DNA of 64,000 bases from NCBI GenBank assembly GCA_022821385.1, contig JAJEDR010000076.1, forward strand, positions 1 through 64,000. The letters run 5' to 3'. Of the stretch, positions 47,285 through 56,989 are shown in pieces. The stretch comes from Rhodothermales bacterium (lineage in GTDB: Bacteria > Bacteroidota > Rhodothermia > Rhodothermales > Bin80). The notes below the pieces were generated by a model. That model saw nothing but the letters and a program-made list of their open reading frames with translations. It made no database searches and was not told the DNA's origin. Position numbers and translations under genes: made by a program. Each line of letters starts with the position of its first letter. Position 1 is the stretch's first letter.

Positions 47285-47578
47285 ATGGATGAGAGTGTGT
47301 TGTGGAGTGCTGTAGTGGGTGTGCTTCTGGGGTTGTGTTACGTATTAACTAGTGTATTTGTGGTTTCGCTCGCACAGCAGTCATCGCGGTTCGTGCCAAT
47401 AGTATTGGGCGGCATGGTGCTGCGCATGTTTGGGGCTCTGGTAGCCTTGGTCATAATTATTCAGTTTCCCATTTTTCCATTTCAGATCGCACTTTTGGCC
47501 CTTACGGCGGCTTTTTTGATTGTGGTATTGATCGGGTTATTTGCTGAACTCACATGGGTTATTCGCCGAAAAGTTTAA
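47285..47578 (+). CDS. AtpI-like membrane protein
   Basis: This 97-residue protein has four hydrophobic helices and almost no loops (SVLWSAVVGVLLGLCYVLTS, FVPIVLGGMVLRMFGALVAL, FQIALLALTAAFLIVVLIGL). The size, topology and place directly before atpB fit the loosely conserved AtpI proteins that assist c-ring assembly. It overlaps atpB by 25 bp. Confidence 0.7.
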   Translation: MDESVLWSAVVGVLLGLCYVLTSVFVVSLAQQSSRFVPIVLGGMVLRMFGALVALVIIIQFPIFPFQIALLALTAAFLIVVLIGLFAELTWVIRRKV

Positions 47579-48678
47579 TGCGGTCAGCACGCCGCCGGCT
47601 TTGCCTGTGGTGCATGCTGATTTTTTTGGCCCCAACGACTGTCATGGCTGCCGATGACGAAGAGTTTGATGCAGTGCATCATACTGCTGACGGATATTAT
47701 CTGGATTTCTCACCCATCGGTAAAATTGAGTTACCCCGGATTTTTATTGTCCGCAGCGAGATTACCGGCTATAGCCTGCGCACCTACTGGACAACCAAGA
47801 GCGCCCTTCGATCTGGTGAGATGCATGCATCTATTCACAGCGAAGGGACCGAAGAAGACGCACATGCAGAAGAGGAGCTGGATGCCGAAGCGCTGATTGC
47901 AAGTGGTGACCATCTGGATGCGACACTGGTACCGAATGATGGAGAAGTTGTACTGGATTTATCCATGACGCGGCATCTGATGTTTGCATTACTTGCATCG
48001 GGTATTTTGCTGACGATATTTCTTCAACTTGCAGAAAAGTATAAGCGTGGCGTTGGGCGGACGAGTGCCCCTCAGGGACTCTTTCAAAACCTGTTTGAAA
48101 CACTGGTCATTTTCGTGCGCGATGATATCGCGATCCCCAATTTGGGCCGGGATAAGTACCAGCGCTTCCTGCCGTACTTGCTGACGGCATTCTTCTTCAT
48201 TTTGACCTGTAATCTGTTGGGGCTCGTACCATTTGGTGCAACGGCCACCTCTAATCTGAACATTACCGCGGTATTGGCTGCCTTTACATTCGTGCTGACG
48301 CAGTTTAATGGATCAAGAGATCACTGGCGGCATGTCTTTTGGCCCCCAAACATGCCCATCCCCGTCAAAATTCTCCTGATTCCGACAGAAATCATGGGGC
48401 TGTTCACCAAACCCATTGCCCTTGCAATCCGGCTTTTTGCCAACTTGACCGCGGGGCATCTGGTGATACTGAGCCTCATTGGTATGATCTTTACGTTCAC
48501 ACTGCTGTTTGGTGAAGTCGTAGGCTACGGCGTGGTGCCGGTAAGTTTAGGCTTTACTTTATTCGTGATGTGCCTGGAAGTGCTTATTGCCTTCATCCAG
48601 GCTTACATCTTCACTATCCTGTCCGCACTGTTCATTGGAATGGCTATTGCCGACCACTCGCACAGTGAGGCACACTAA
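47554..48678 (+). CDS. atpB: ATP synthase F0 subunit a
   Basis: This 374-residue protein forms the proton half-channels. An N-terminal signal-like helix and a long periplasmic extension (about 110 residues) precede the conserved core, as in many Bacteroidota forms. The core has about five helices, with the essential stator arginine in LAIRLFANLTAGHLVI and the Asn in TSNLNITAVLA. Starts at ATG 47554 or ATG 47578 are both possible; the second avoids most of the overlap with the AtpI-like gene. Confidence 0.95.
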   Translation: MGYSPKSLMRSARRRLCLWCMLIFLAPTTVMAADDEEFDAVHHTADGYYLDFSPIGKIELPRIFIVRSEITGYSLRTYWTTKSALRSGEMHASIHSEGTEEDAHAEEELDAEALIASGDHLDATLVPNDGEVVLDLSMTRHLMFALLASGILLTIFLQLAEKYKRGVGRTSAPQGLFQNLFETLVIFVRDDIAIPNLGRDKYQRFLPYLLTAFFFILTCNLLGLVPFGATATSNLNITAVLAAFTFVLTQFNGSRDHWRHVFWPPNMPIPVKILLIPTEIMGLFTKPIALAIRLFANLTAGHLVILSLIGMIFTFTLLFGEVVGYGVVPVSLGFTLFVMCLEVLIAFIQAYIFTILSALFIGMAIADHSHSEAH

Positions 48679-48686
48679 GCGTATAA

Positions 48687-48932
<246 letters not shown>

Positions 48933-48941
48933 GCACCCAGG

Positions 48942-49472
48942 ATGTTGTTTGCCGCAGACTTACTGAGTGCCAATCAAGGGCTGGTCGTCTGGTTTTCGGT
49001 GGTGTTTCTGGCGTTACTGTACTTGCTTCGGCGGTTCGCCTGGGGACCGATAACCTCTGCCTTGACAGAGCGGGAGGAAACTATCGCGGGTTCACTCAAT
49101 CGGGCTGAAGCGGCTCTGGAGGAAAGCAAGCGACTGCAGGAAAGCAATGCCCAGGCTCGTCGTGAGAATGAGCAGCAGGCGCAGCGACTGCTTCGAGAGG
49201 CGAGGGAGGAAGCAGAGCAATTCCGGGAACGCGAAGTACAGCGTACTCGCGAAGAAATCAATGCACTCCGAAAACAGGCCCAGGAGGACATTGCACGGGA
49301 CAAAGAAAAAGCCCTGCAAGCCCTGCGCGGTGAGGTAGCTGACCTGGCTATCCTTGCAGCGGAGAAAGTTCTGCAGGAGAACCTGGACGGATCGCGTCAG
49401 CGTGTGCTTGTGGACCGGTTCATAGACGAACTGTCTACCCAGAAGCACAACCAGTTTCCTTATCAGGCATGA
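48942..49472 (+). CDS. atpF: ATP synthase F0 subunit b
   Basis: This 176-residue protein has one N-terminal membrane helix (LVVWFSVVFLALLYLLRRFA) followed by a long charged coiled coil rich in Glu, Arg and Gln, the peripheral stalk. It begins 9 bp after atpE and overlaps atpH by 4 bp (ATGA). Length and composition fit subunit b. Confidence 0.95.
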   Translation: MLFAADLLSANQGLVVWFSVVFLALLYLLRRFAWGPITSALTEREETIAGSLNRAEAALEESKRLQESNAQARRENEQQAQRLLREAREEAEQFREREVQRTREEINALRKQAQEDIARDKEKALQALRGEVADLAILAAEKVLQENLDGSRQRVLVDRFIDELSTQKHNQFPYQA

Positions 49473-50002
49473 TTTCTTCAGTGGTTGCGCAACGATATGC
49501 GCAGGCGCTATACGACGAGGCAGAAGGAATGCCCTCAGTTGCAGTTGATGTGAAGCTGTTGAGCGAGACGCTTGATAGTTCTGCTGAGTTGGATCAATGC
49601 CTGAAAAGCCCCGTCGTACCAAGGCGTAAAAAATCTGCTGTACTGGAAGGCCTGTTTGCCGAACGGGTGCAGGAACTGACCTTGCGCTTTATGCTGATGC
49701 TGGTTGAGCGTGGCAGAGAATCGTTACTTCGTACGATTGCTGCCCGATTTCTGGCGCTAACGGATAAAGCGCAGGGGGCCGTAGAGGTGCGTGTCCGAGC
49801 GCATTCAGCTTTATCCGAGCGTGAGCAGGAACGCCTGCGCGGTGTATTGGGGAAGCGGCTGAACAAAACTGTCCGACTTGATGTGGTTGCAGATCCTGCA
49901 CTTATGGGCGGTATCGTGCTAGAAATTGGTGATACGGTATATGATAGCAGCGTTCGACACCAGCTCTCACTGCTCCGAAGCCGTCTGCACGCACAGTCCT
50001 AA
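49469..50002 (+). CDS. atpH: ATP synthase F1 subunit delta
   Basis: This 177-residue protein has the six-helix N-terminal domain ([16 protein letters not shown], then [20 protein letters not shown]) and the C-terminal beta block ([33 protein letters not shown]) that bind subunits alpha and b. It is coupled to atpF by a 4 bp overlap. Confidence 0.95.
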   Translation: MISSVVAQRYAQALYDEAEGMPSVAVDVKLLSETLDSSAELDQCLKSPVVPRRKKSAVLEGLFAERVQELTLRFMLMLVERGRESLLRTIAARFLALTDKAQGAVEVRVRAHSALSEREQERLRGVLGKRLNKTVRLDVVADPALMGGIVLEIGDTVYDSSVRHQLSLLRSRLHAQS

Positions 50003-50022
50003 ATATTATTGATAATTACGAA

Positions 50023-51618
50023 ATGACAACGGCTATACGACCGGATGAAGTCACAACTCTTCTCAGACAGGAACTGGGTGGCTTTGAGTCCGCAACAGAC
50101 ATGTACGAAGTGGGCACCGTCCTGCAGGTGGGGGATGGTATTGCCCGTCTCTACGGCTTGTCTCAGGTGCAGGCAGGTGAACTGATTGTGTTTCCTGAAC
50201 GCGATGTTACCGGCATGGTCCTGAACCTGGAAGAGGACAACGTGGGTGTAGTCCTCTTCGGAGAAGTTCAGGAGGTCAAAGAGGGGGATCGCGCGCGCCG
50301 TACACGCCGCATTGCATCCATTCAAGTGACGGAGAGCATGTTGGGACGCGTTATTGATCCGCTTGGGAGGGTGCTTGATGGCAAAGGCGCACTCACGGGG
50401 GAGACCTGCGAGATGCCTCTCGAGCGCAAGGCACCAAGCGTCATTTACCGCCAACCGGTATCGGAACCATTGGTAACCGGGATCAAAGCCATTGACTCTA
50501 TGATCCCGATCGGCCGCGGACAACGTGAGCTCGTGATTGGTGATCGCCAGACCGGTAAAACCGCAGTGCTGATTGACACAATCATCAGCCAGCGCTCAAC
50601 ACATGAGACCGAGACCCCTGTCTATTGCATCTACGTAGCTATTGGGCAAAAGGCCTCAACGGTCGCGCAGGTGGCTCGTGCACTGGAGGACAACGGCGCA
50701 ATGGATTATACGGTGATCGTGAACGCTCCGGCATCCGTTGCTGCGCCGCTCCAGTTTATTGCCCCTTTTGCCGGTGCCTGTATAGGTGAGTATTTCCGGG
50801 ATACCGGCAGACACGCCCTCGTGATTTACGACGATCTGTCCAAACAGGCCGTGGCTTATCGGCAGGTTTCGCTCCTCCTTCGTCGTCCACCTGGACGAGA
50901 GGCCTATCCAGGAGATGTGTTCTATCTGCACAGCCGCTTACTGGAACGTGCAGCCAAGATCACTGCGAGCGAAGAGATCGCTGCCCAGATGAACGATCTG
51001 CCCGATTCCTTGATAGGTCGTATCAAGGGGGGAGGTTCACTCACGGCACTGCCGGTCATTGAGACCCAAGCCGGTGCGGTGGATGCTTACATTCCGACCA
51101 ACGTTATTTCGATTACCGACGGACAGATTTACCTGGAGCCGGATCTATTCAATGCAGGTGTGCGCCCGGCCATCAACGTAGGTATTTCCGTCAGTCGTGT
51201 AGGGGGCAACGCACAGATCAAAGCCATGAAATCGGCTGCGGGGATGTTGCGTTTGGACCTTGCCCAGTACCGTGAGCTAGAGGCTTTCTCCAAGTTCGGT
51301 TCAGATCTGGATCCTGCCACGCAGCGACAGCTGCGGCGCGGCGAGCGACTCGTTGAATTGCTCAAGCAAGGCCAGTTTGCGCCCGTCCCCGTTGAAGAGC
51401 AGATAGCCGTCATTTTCATCGGCAGTGAAGGTCTGCTAGATGCTGTGGCTGTATCGGACATTCCAAGTTTCGAGGAGGAGTTGCTCGAGAATCTTCGAGC
51501 TCGCGTACCTGAAGCATTAGCCAGTATAATAGAGACTGGTAAACTGTCGGACGAAGCGAAGGACGCTTTCCGTGAGGAGGCCAAGCGACTGGTAGACCTT
51601 TACGTAAACAAGGCCTGA
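50023..51618 (+). CDS. atpA: ATP synthase F1 subunit alpha
   Basis: This 531-residue protein has Walker [11 protein letters not shown], the block [20 protein letters not shown] that positions the catalytic-site arginine, and the family tail. It forms the F1 hexamer with beta, holding the non-catalytic nucleotide sites. It shares one base with the atpG start (TGATG). Confidence 0.98.
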   Translation: MTTAIRPDEVTTLLRQELGGFESATDMYEVGTVLQVGDGIARLYGLSQVQAGELIVFPERDVTGMVLNLEEDNVGVVLFGEVQEVKEGDRARRTRRIASIQVTESMLGRVIDPLGRVLDGKGALTGETCEMPLERKAPSVIYRQPVSEPLVTGIKAIDSMIPIGRGQRELVIGDRQTGKTAVLIDTIISQRSTHETETPVYCIYVAIGQKASTVAQVARALEDNGAMDYTVIVNAPASVAAPLQFIAPFAGACIGEYFRDTGRHALVIYDDLSKQAVAYRQVSLLLRRPPGREAYPGDVFYLHSRLLERAAKITASEEIAAQMNDLPDSLIGRIKGGGSLTALPVIETQAGAVDAYIPTNVISITDGQIYLEPDLFNAGVRPAINVGISVSRVGGNAQIKAMKSAAGMLRLDLAQYRELEAFSKFGSDLDPATQRQLRRGERLVELLKQGQFAPVPVEEQIAVIFIGSEGLLDAVAVSDIPSFEEELLENLRARVPEALASIIETGKLSDEAKDAFREEAKRLVDLYVNKA

Positions 51619-52544
51619 TGGCGACCCTGCGTGACATACGTACGCGTATTGGGTCTGTCCAGAATACGCAGCAAGTTACCCGTGCCATGAAAATGGTCGC
51701 GGCAGCAAAGCTGCGCCGTGCTCAGGAGAATATTTTCAAAACGCGTCCCTATGCCTACAAGGTTGGCGAGATCATTGAGCATTTGAAACGCCAGGGGGCT
51801 GTGGACACGCACCCCTTGCTGCGTGAACGAAAGGAGGTCAAAGCTGCGCTCATTGTTGTCGTTACCGGGGACCGCGGACTAGCCGGTGCCTTCAACAGTA
51901 ATGCGATCAAGACTGCTGAGGCCTTGATTGCTTCCGAGTATTCAGAACTCCACGCAAGTGGCTCGTTGCACTTAGTTGGCGTTGGTCGTAAGGGGGCCGA
52001 GCATTTTTCCAAGCGCAACTATAATGTGGTTGCCGATCTTAGCGGTGTATTCAGGGAGTTGAGCTACGAAACAGCTCAGAGTATCGGCACGCTCGCCAGA
52101 GAGGGATTCATGGCGGGTCGATGGGACGAGGTTAAGCTTGTTTACAACGAGTTCAAGAACACGATCGCCCAGAACCGAATTGTTGAACCCCTGATTCCAA
52201 TTCCCCCGGAGCGGTTTCAGACACCTGTGATGCAACAGGAAGATGTCGCCATGCCGGAGATAAAGGAGCGTTACCGGGCCGATTACCTGTTTGAGCCGGA
52301 TTCGGCAAAGATTCTGGACACACTGGTCCCGCGGTTTGTGAATTTCACGATCTGGCGTGCATTACTGGAATCCTGTGCTGCCGAACACGGGGCACGCATG
52401 GTTGCGATGGATAACGCCACATCAAATGCGACGGAGCTCCTGCGGGCACTGCGTCTTCAGTACAACCGTGCACGTCAGAGTGCCATCACTACGGAAATCC
52501 TTGAGATCATTAGCGGTGCCAACGCGTTAGAGGAGGGCACATGA
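51618..52544 (+). CDS. atpG: ATP synthase F1 subunit gamma
   Basis: This 308-residue protein is the central rotor shaft. The N-terminal helix has RIGSVQNTQQVTRAMKMVAA, the middle has VVVTGDRGLAGAFNSN, and the C-terminal helix has AMDNATSNATELLRALRLQY and NRARQSAITTEILEI. All are family landmarks. It ends the atpBEFHAG run; two tRNA-Ser genes follow 43 bp later. Confidence 0.97.
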   Translation: MATLRDIRTRIGSVQNTQQVTRAMKMVAAAKLRRAQENIFKTRPYAYKVGEIIEHLKRQGAVDTHPLLRERKEVKAALIVVVTGDRGLAGAFNSNAIKTAEALIASEYSELHASGSLHLVGVGRKGAEHFSKRNYNVVADLSGVFRELSYETAQSIGTLAREGFMAGRWDEVKLVYNEFKNTIAQNRIVEPLIPIPPERFQTPVMQQEDVAMPEIKERYRADYLFEPDSAKILDTLVPRFVNFTIWRALLESCAAEHGARMVAMDNATSNATELLRALRLQYNRARQSAITTEILEIISGANALEEGT

Positions 52545-52587
52545 TTTCCGTGGCACGGTAACATACGTGGCTTGGATACGATCCTTG

Positions 52588-52675
52588 GGAGAGGTGGCCG
52601 AGTGGCTGAAGGCGCTCCCCTGCTAAGGGAGTATGGGTTAACAGCTCATCGTGGGTTCGAATCCCACCCTCTCCG
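52588..52675 (+). tRNA. tRNA-Ser (anticodon GCU)
   Basis: Acceptor arms GGAGAGG (52588-52594) and CCTCTCC (52668-52674) pair fully, with discriminator G at 52675. The anticodon loop is CTGCTAA (anticodon GCU) on a CTCCC/GGGAG stem. A long variable arm typical of class II tRNAs (GTATGGGTTAACAGCTCATC) precedes the T-arm with GGTTCGAATCC. CCA is not encoded. Confidence 0.97.
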
Positions 52676-52725
52676 CTCTTGGTCGAACGGTCGTTCGGCT
52701 TTCACGATGGTATACACGGAATCCC

Positions 52726-52810
52726 GGAGGGGTGGCAGAGTGGTCGAATGCACTGGTCTTGAAAACCAGCGTACCGCAGGGTACCGGGGGTTCGAATCCC
52801 TCCCCCTCCG
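52726..52810 (+). tRNA. tRNA-Ser (anticodon UGA)
   Basis: Acceptor arms GGAGGGG (52726-52732) and CCCCTCC (52803-52809) pair, with discriminator G52810. The anticodon stem-loop CTGGTCTTGAAAACCAG gives anticodon UGA. A long variable arm (CGTACCGCAGGGTACCG) and the T-arm GGTTCGAATCC are present. CCA is not encoded. A direct repeat found again at 54746 begins inside the 3' acceptor strand (52806). Confidence 0.97.
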
Positions 52811-53223
52811 CATTGTGCGTTTACAAACTGAGTCCGCTCCGTAGACCTGTCCGGACTCAGATAATTGGGTGTGCAGCGATCAGGTATCGTTGAAGACCGT
52901 CTCCGCTACTCATTATAGGAATACTTCGGTACTATTCTCGTGCGTCACCGTTATTCCTTGGCCCCAATATCCTTCCATCCATTGTTGCACGAAAGCAGCC
53001 CAAATGCGAGTTCGATTGGGCGCGTTTGGCCGGAGCATCCTGTCTCATTGACCGCAGCAGAAGGGTGCAATGATGATTGCATTTCATGACTCCTTTATGG
53101 CTTTAACTCCGCCCCCATGATCCGTATCCTGTCTAGATATATCATCCTATCTGCTCACACTGTGGCTGGGGGTGCCGAGGAAGGGGATATCCAACGTTGC
53201 GACGCAGACTCAAAGGAGTTGAT
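52806..53223 (+). repeat. Imperfect direct repeat, copy 1
   Basis: This 0.42 kb stretch aligns almost without gaps to 54746-55164 (offset 1940-1941), at roughly four identical bases in five by hand. It begins with CTCCGCATTGT, whose first five bases are the end of tRNA-Ser(UGA), and runs through a conserved hairpin into a copy of the first codons of the phospholipase D-like gene. It ends next to the stop of the propeller lipoprotein gene. Confidence 0.85.
52828..52860 (+). other. 9 bp hairpin shared by both repeat copies
   Basis: CTGAGTCCG (52828-52836) pairs perfectly with CGGACTCAG (52852-52860). It lies 17 bases after the tRNA and could act in transcription end or 3' processing, but lacks a T-tract. 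The matching hairpin in copy 2 is at 54768-54800 (CTGAGTTCA with TGGACTCAG); one pair is changed on both sides (G-C to A-T) and one becomes G-U. Confidence 0.6.
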
Positions 53224-53245
53224 ATTCGGATATCCGCATATTTGA
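53117..53245 (+). pseudogene. Truncated 5' copy of the phospholipase D-like gene
   Basis: Within repeat copy 1 an ATG at 53117 opens a 42-codon frame (MIRILSRYIILSAHTVAGGA) closely matching the start of the intact gene at 55058 (MIRTLSRCIILIALTMAGCT). The lipobox cysteine has become glycine, the similarity fades after about codon 35, and TGA follows at 53243. It is a dead stub left by duplication. Confidence 0.75.
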
Positions 53246-53251
53246 ACCTTC

Positions 53252-54418
53252 CTATAATTCTGCCCGATATCGTAGAATGTGCGGAACTCGGAAAGCACTC
53301 ATATACAGGTAGTCCTTGTGCAAGAACAACATCTCAGGATAGACCGGCTTGACCTCCGACCCGTCGCCATCAGCGGACGGCATCGTGCTAAACTGCACGG
53401 TAGCTACGTGCTTGAATCGCGGCCCCTCAAGTATGCGAACAAAATAGACTCGCTTACCAATCGAAGCCATTATCATATCCGTTCCAGAAATTGCAACGCT
53501 TTTCCACAAAAGCCTAAGCCCGACCCCGGCTCCGGGGGGACCACCTTCTCGTATAGCATAGTTTTGGGCATGCTCATCTATGACTGATCCGTAAAAGCGA
53601 ATCGTGCGCACATGTTCATGGGTTCTATTGAATACGAAGAGATACGGCAGGCCCGCAAATGCCGCCAACACGTACCGTCCGTCTACAGTGGAGGCCATAC
53701 TCATCGCGTTATTCAGCGGCGGCTGCATACTATCAATATCCAGTGAGCGCAAGAACGGCGTTTCATCTTCAAATGGCGCTTCGCTGCGGCGCGGACATAT
53801 GCGGTACGCGTGCCCCCGAGCACACCTGGCATACAGATGGGTACGCGAAGCGGCAAAATTGACTCCGTGTATGGCAGCTAGATCCTGGTCTCCTCCCTTT
53901 GGCAGAATAGCCAGGTACGACAGCTCTCTGGACAACAACTGGATTCGGGACGGCTCGACGGCGAAAAAATGATCGCCGTTAAAAAGTACGCTCCTCAGGT
54001 AGGAAAACTCCAAGGGTCCTTCACCTTTATTGCCCACGCGCCGTTGCAGCGGACCATTCAGTCCGGCTACAAAAATGTGATTGTTAATGAAGTCGGCAAT
54101 GTAGAAACTGTCTTGTGCAATCGTGAAAGAAAACCTGGGGCCCAGTGCAAGCGAATCCTGCGCTTGGGCCACTGCTTTGTCCAGGTACCAGGTCTGTGCG
54201 TCCATGGCATCTGTGTCGATCAATGACTGCGGCACTGCCGCCAGCAACGAATCAATGACTTCGGAATCAATAATTCTTACGAGATCGGGCCCTCTCTGGC
54301 ATGATGCCGCAAGGGGTAAGATAAATACGAGTACGAAGACTGACCAAAAGGATTGAAGCTGTTGCCAGCTGTCAATACGCTGCAAAGCGCTCGTCGCCAA
54401 TCCATCTGGTTTTTCCAT
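53252..54418 (-). CDS. Propeller-type lipoprotein
   Basis: This protein (388 residues from ATG 54418; the frame opens at 54466) has a signal segment (FWSVFVLVFILPLAASC) with a lipobox Cys near residue 40. The mature part shows repeated four-strand patterns of a 6-bladed propeller: FTIAQDSFYIADFINNHIFV, GEGPLEFSYLRSVLF, DHFFAVEPSRIQLLSREL, RYVLAAFAGLPYLFVFNRT. A role in surface sensing or binding is the usual guess. It lies inside the 1.94 kb unit between the two repeat copies and runs opposite to its neighbours. It is not paired with a Cys-rich small gene, unlike the one at the left edge. Confidence 0.65.
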   Translation of the reverse strand: MEKPDGLATSALQRIDSWQQLQSFWSVFVLVFILPLAASCQRGPDLVRIIDSEVIDSLLAAVPQSLIDTDAMDAQTWYLDKAVAQAQDSLALGPRFSFTIAQDSFYIADFINNHIFVAGLNGPLQRRVGNKGEGPLEFSYLRSVLFNGDHFFAVEPSRIQLLSRELSYLAILPKGGDQDLAAIHGVNFAASRTHLYARCARGHAYRICPRRSEAPFEDETPFLRSLDIDSMQPPLNNAMSMASTVDGRYVLAAFAGLPYLFVFNRTHEHVRTIRFYGSVIDEHAQNYAIREGGPPGAGVGLRLLWKSVAISGTDMIMASIGKRVYFVRILEGPRFKHVATVQFSTMPSADGDGSEVKPVYPEMLFLHKDYLYMSAFRVPHILRYRAEL

Positions 54419-54745
54419 GCCACGGGTCCCAACGCCGCAGGCGCTGTTATTTATGGATGCTGTCATTAATGTGGGGCTCTGTCATCCGAATGGCGTACCA
54501 GATACTCTACCAATATTATCTCGTGTGCCGTCAATGCAGATCAAAATAAGGCCAGACCCTCATTCTATTAAAATACGAGGATCACGCACGATACGTTGCG
54601 CGCGTATCGCACCAGGGCATCAACCCGACTTGCCTATTTGACAGGACAAACCGGGTTGTTCGTGCATGCGATATGCGACCCTACGGGCTCTCGCCACACA
54701 AGGTCCCTCCATATTGACCTGAGCCCGAGTAGGTGTGCTTGACAT

Positions 54746-55164
54746 CTCCGCATTGTCAGCTTACAAACTGAGTTCACTCCGCAGGCCTGTCTGGACTCAG
54801 ATAGATGGGCGTGTAGCGTCAAAGTATCCTTGAAGACCATTTCCGCTACACATTACAGAAACACTTTCGCACTATTCTTCCGCTTTGCCGTCATTCCTTG
54901 GTTCCAACCATCTTCCGCCCTTTATTGTACGACAGCAACCCAAAATACAAGTCCTACGGGGTGCATCTAGCCGAAGCATCCCAACTCGTTGATCACAGTT
55001 GAATGGCGGAGACGATTGCGCACTTGGTGACTCTTTTATGGCTTCAACTCCGTCCCTATGATCCGAACGCTGTCTAGATGTATCATCCTAATTGCTCTCA
55101 CTATGGCTGGGTGTACCGAGGGGGGAGACATCCGACTCTTGCTCCAAGATCCCAGCGAGTTTGA
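54746..55164 (+). repeat. Imperfect direct repeat, copy 2
   Basis: Partner of 52806-53223. It starts with the same CTCCGCATTGT but has no tRNA sequence before it, so the left break falls exactly in the tRNA acceptor strand. It contains the same hairpin (54768-54800) and continues into the intact phospholipase D-like gene from ATG 55058. The 280 bp before it (54467-54745) show no gene. Confidence 0.85.
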
Positions 55165-56608
55165 TGCACCTGCTGACAGGTGCGCCAGTGCCCTATGCAC
55201 ATCGCTCGTGGAATTGCTTGACCATGCTGACTCAACGATTGACTTTGCTGTGTACGGCGCGCGGAATCAGCCCAAAATCCTGGAAGCACTGCTGAAAGCG
55301 CGTGAACGGGGTGTCATTGTGCGAGGCTATATGGACAAGGATATCCACAATAGAAACTACTATAGCTCCTCAGATATGTGGATGCGCGAGATAGGAGGTG
55401 TGAGGGATGATCTCGAACGGGAGCAGGGGTGTTCCCATGAATACACCGAAAAGCCTCCGTGTAACCGTCCACACGGATTTGAAGGGCCGCTACAATGCCT
55501 GGCGTACGATCTGAGTGAAGATCATATTCTCGTAGCAGGTCACGCTTCACGCGATCCGTTTCCCGCTACAAACAAGATCATGCACAACAAATTCTTTGTG
55601 GTGGATGGTGAGCGTGTTTGGACAGGCTCAGCGAATTTGTCTGATTCTGGTACTGGCGGCTACAATGCCAATGCGGTGGTGATCCTGCGTTCCAAACAGA
55701 TTGCAGCCGTCTACACCGCTGAATTTGAACAACTGTGGAACAGGCAGGGCAAGTGCTTGAAGTCACGAGATGGTATTGAGGAATTTGATTTTGGATCAGA
55801 AAAGGTATCAACTTGGTTTTCTCCGCAGGACGCCTCGCTCCGCTACGGCGTGGGCGGCCTTATCGCTAAGGCGAAGAAGCGCATCAACGTCGCTGTTTTT
55901 TTCCTCACCGCCAAATATTTGACTGCTGACCTGATTGCTGCACACAAGCGCGGTGTAGATGTCCGCGTCATCATTGATGCCACAGCTGCCAATAATGGAT
56001 ATTCCAAGCACGAAGTGCTGAGAGAAGCCGGCATACCGGTCCGGATCGAGAACTGGGGAAGCAAAATGCACATGAAGGCTGCCTCAATAGACGGCCAGCA
56101 CCTTGTACTGGGTTCTATGAACTGGACATCTGCCGGTGAGAACACCAATGATGAGAACACGCTCCTGGTTGATTCACGGAGATTGGCCCGTCAATTCGAT
56201 GCCAATTACGACGGTATCTGGCAGAGCATCCCGGAAACATGGCAGCAGAATAAAGCACGCCCAGATCCCGAGTCGCCTGATTCTGGATCATCCTGCAATG
56301 ACGGGGTTGACAACGATTTTGATGACCTCGTCGACGCGAATGATCCCGGATGCATGCCGGATCGTCCGTCGTTGCCAGATCTTCCCCCTCACCAGATCAT
56401 CACACAAAAGGAGTATGATAATCTGGAGCGCGAATATCCGATGATGCGACCGAAAAGATGCGATCCGAGTTATCCAGACTGGTATGTATGTCTTCCTGCA
56501 TATCCGAGAAATGGCTGTGGAGCGATTCCCTATCGCAATTTCTCCGCAATAGAAAATGATCCGCTGCGCCTTGACGGGGACGGAGATGGTATTGCCTGCG
56601 AGCAGTAA
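55058..56608 (+). CDS. Lipoprotein with phospholipase D/nuclease (HKD) and Excalibur domains
   Basis: This 516-residue protein has a signal peptide ending in the lipobox TMAGC (Cys19). Two HKD half-sites form the PLD active site: HNKFFVVDGERVWTGSANLS and HMKAASIDGQHLVLGSMNWT. The first half is closest to the Nuc/endonuclease-like PLD group (STIDFAVYGARNQPKILEAL). After residue 410 come a calcium-repeat-like CNDGVDNDFDDLVDANDPGC and a C-terminal Excalibur-type DGDGDGIACE with paired cysteines. It is probably an envelope-anchored phosphodiesterase acting on DNA or phospholipid, with calcium-binding tails. Its 5' end is duplicated as a stub at 53117. Confidence 0.88.
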   Translation: MIRTLSRCIILIALTMAGCTEGGDIRLLLQDPSEFDAPADRCASALCTSLVELLDHADSTIDFAVYGARNQPKILEALLKARERGVIVRGYMDKDIHNRNYYSSSDMWMREIGGVRDDLEREQGCSHEYTEKPPCNRPHGFEGPLQCLAYDLSEDHILVAGHASRDPFPATNKIMHNKFFVVDGERVWTGSANLSDSGTGGYNANAVVILRSKQIAAVYTAEFEQLWNRQGKCLKSRDGIEEFDFGSEKVSTWFSPQDASLRYGVGGLIAKAKKRINVAVFFLTAKYLTADLIAAHKRGVDVRVIIDATAANNGYSKHEVLREAGIPVRIENWGSKMHMKAASIDGQHLVLGSMNWTSAGENTNDENTLLVDSRRLARQFDANYDGIWQSIPETWQQNKARPDPESPDSGSSCNDGVDNDFDDLVDANDPGCMPDRPSLPDLPPHQIITQKEYDNLEREYPMMRPKRCDPSYPDWYVCLPAYPRNGCGAIPYRNFSAIENDPLRLDGDGDGIACEQ

Positions 56609-56989
56609 TGCTCGCAATGGCGTAACGCTCGAGAGGCCGAATACTATCCACAATGCAGGGAATAATTGGAGGAGGAAATTACCAAATCTGCAAGTCGGTT
56701 ACAGGATAGCATTTGATGCCCACGGGAAAATGTCCCAATTTAGTTTGCGCTCGACTGAAAGAACGTCAACCCTATGATGCTCTAAGTCCCTGCTTCGATT
56801 CTGGGTAGGGAATTTTCCTGTGGGATGCATGTTACAGGGAGAAATTTTTCGAACATCATCACCTGCAACTTAGCCCAAGCTCCCGTTGTACCAGCCGGAA
56901 AGTAGGGCCGGTGAAGTTCAATAAAACACTAAATTTGGGGGCTTTGTAAGAGTGTTGTCGGGTTATCATTTTCCCCATTTTGTAATTGC
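56609..56989. other. 381 bp gap before the SDH protease
   Basis: No gene is seen. The last 60 bases are AT-rich and include TTGTCGGGTTATCATTTTCC (56954-56973), which could be the promoter of the protease gene, though the match to a Bacteroidota consensus is loose. AT content rises here and stays high through 58600. Confidence 0.35.

Noticed and set aside
54634-54840. A 68-codon minus frame with a Cys-containing end upstream of the propeller gene
   Set aside because: It might have been a Cys-rich peptide like that at 631-957, but it has no signal peptide and half of it lies in the direct repeat.
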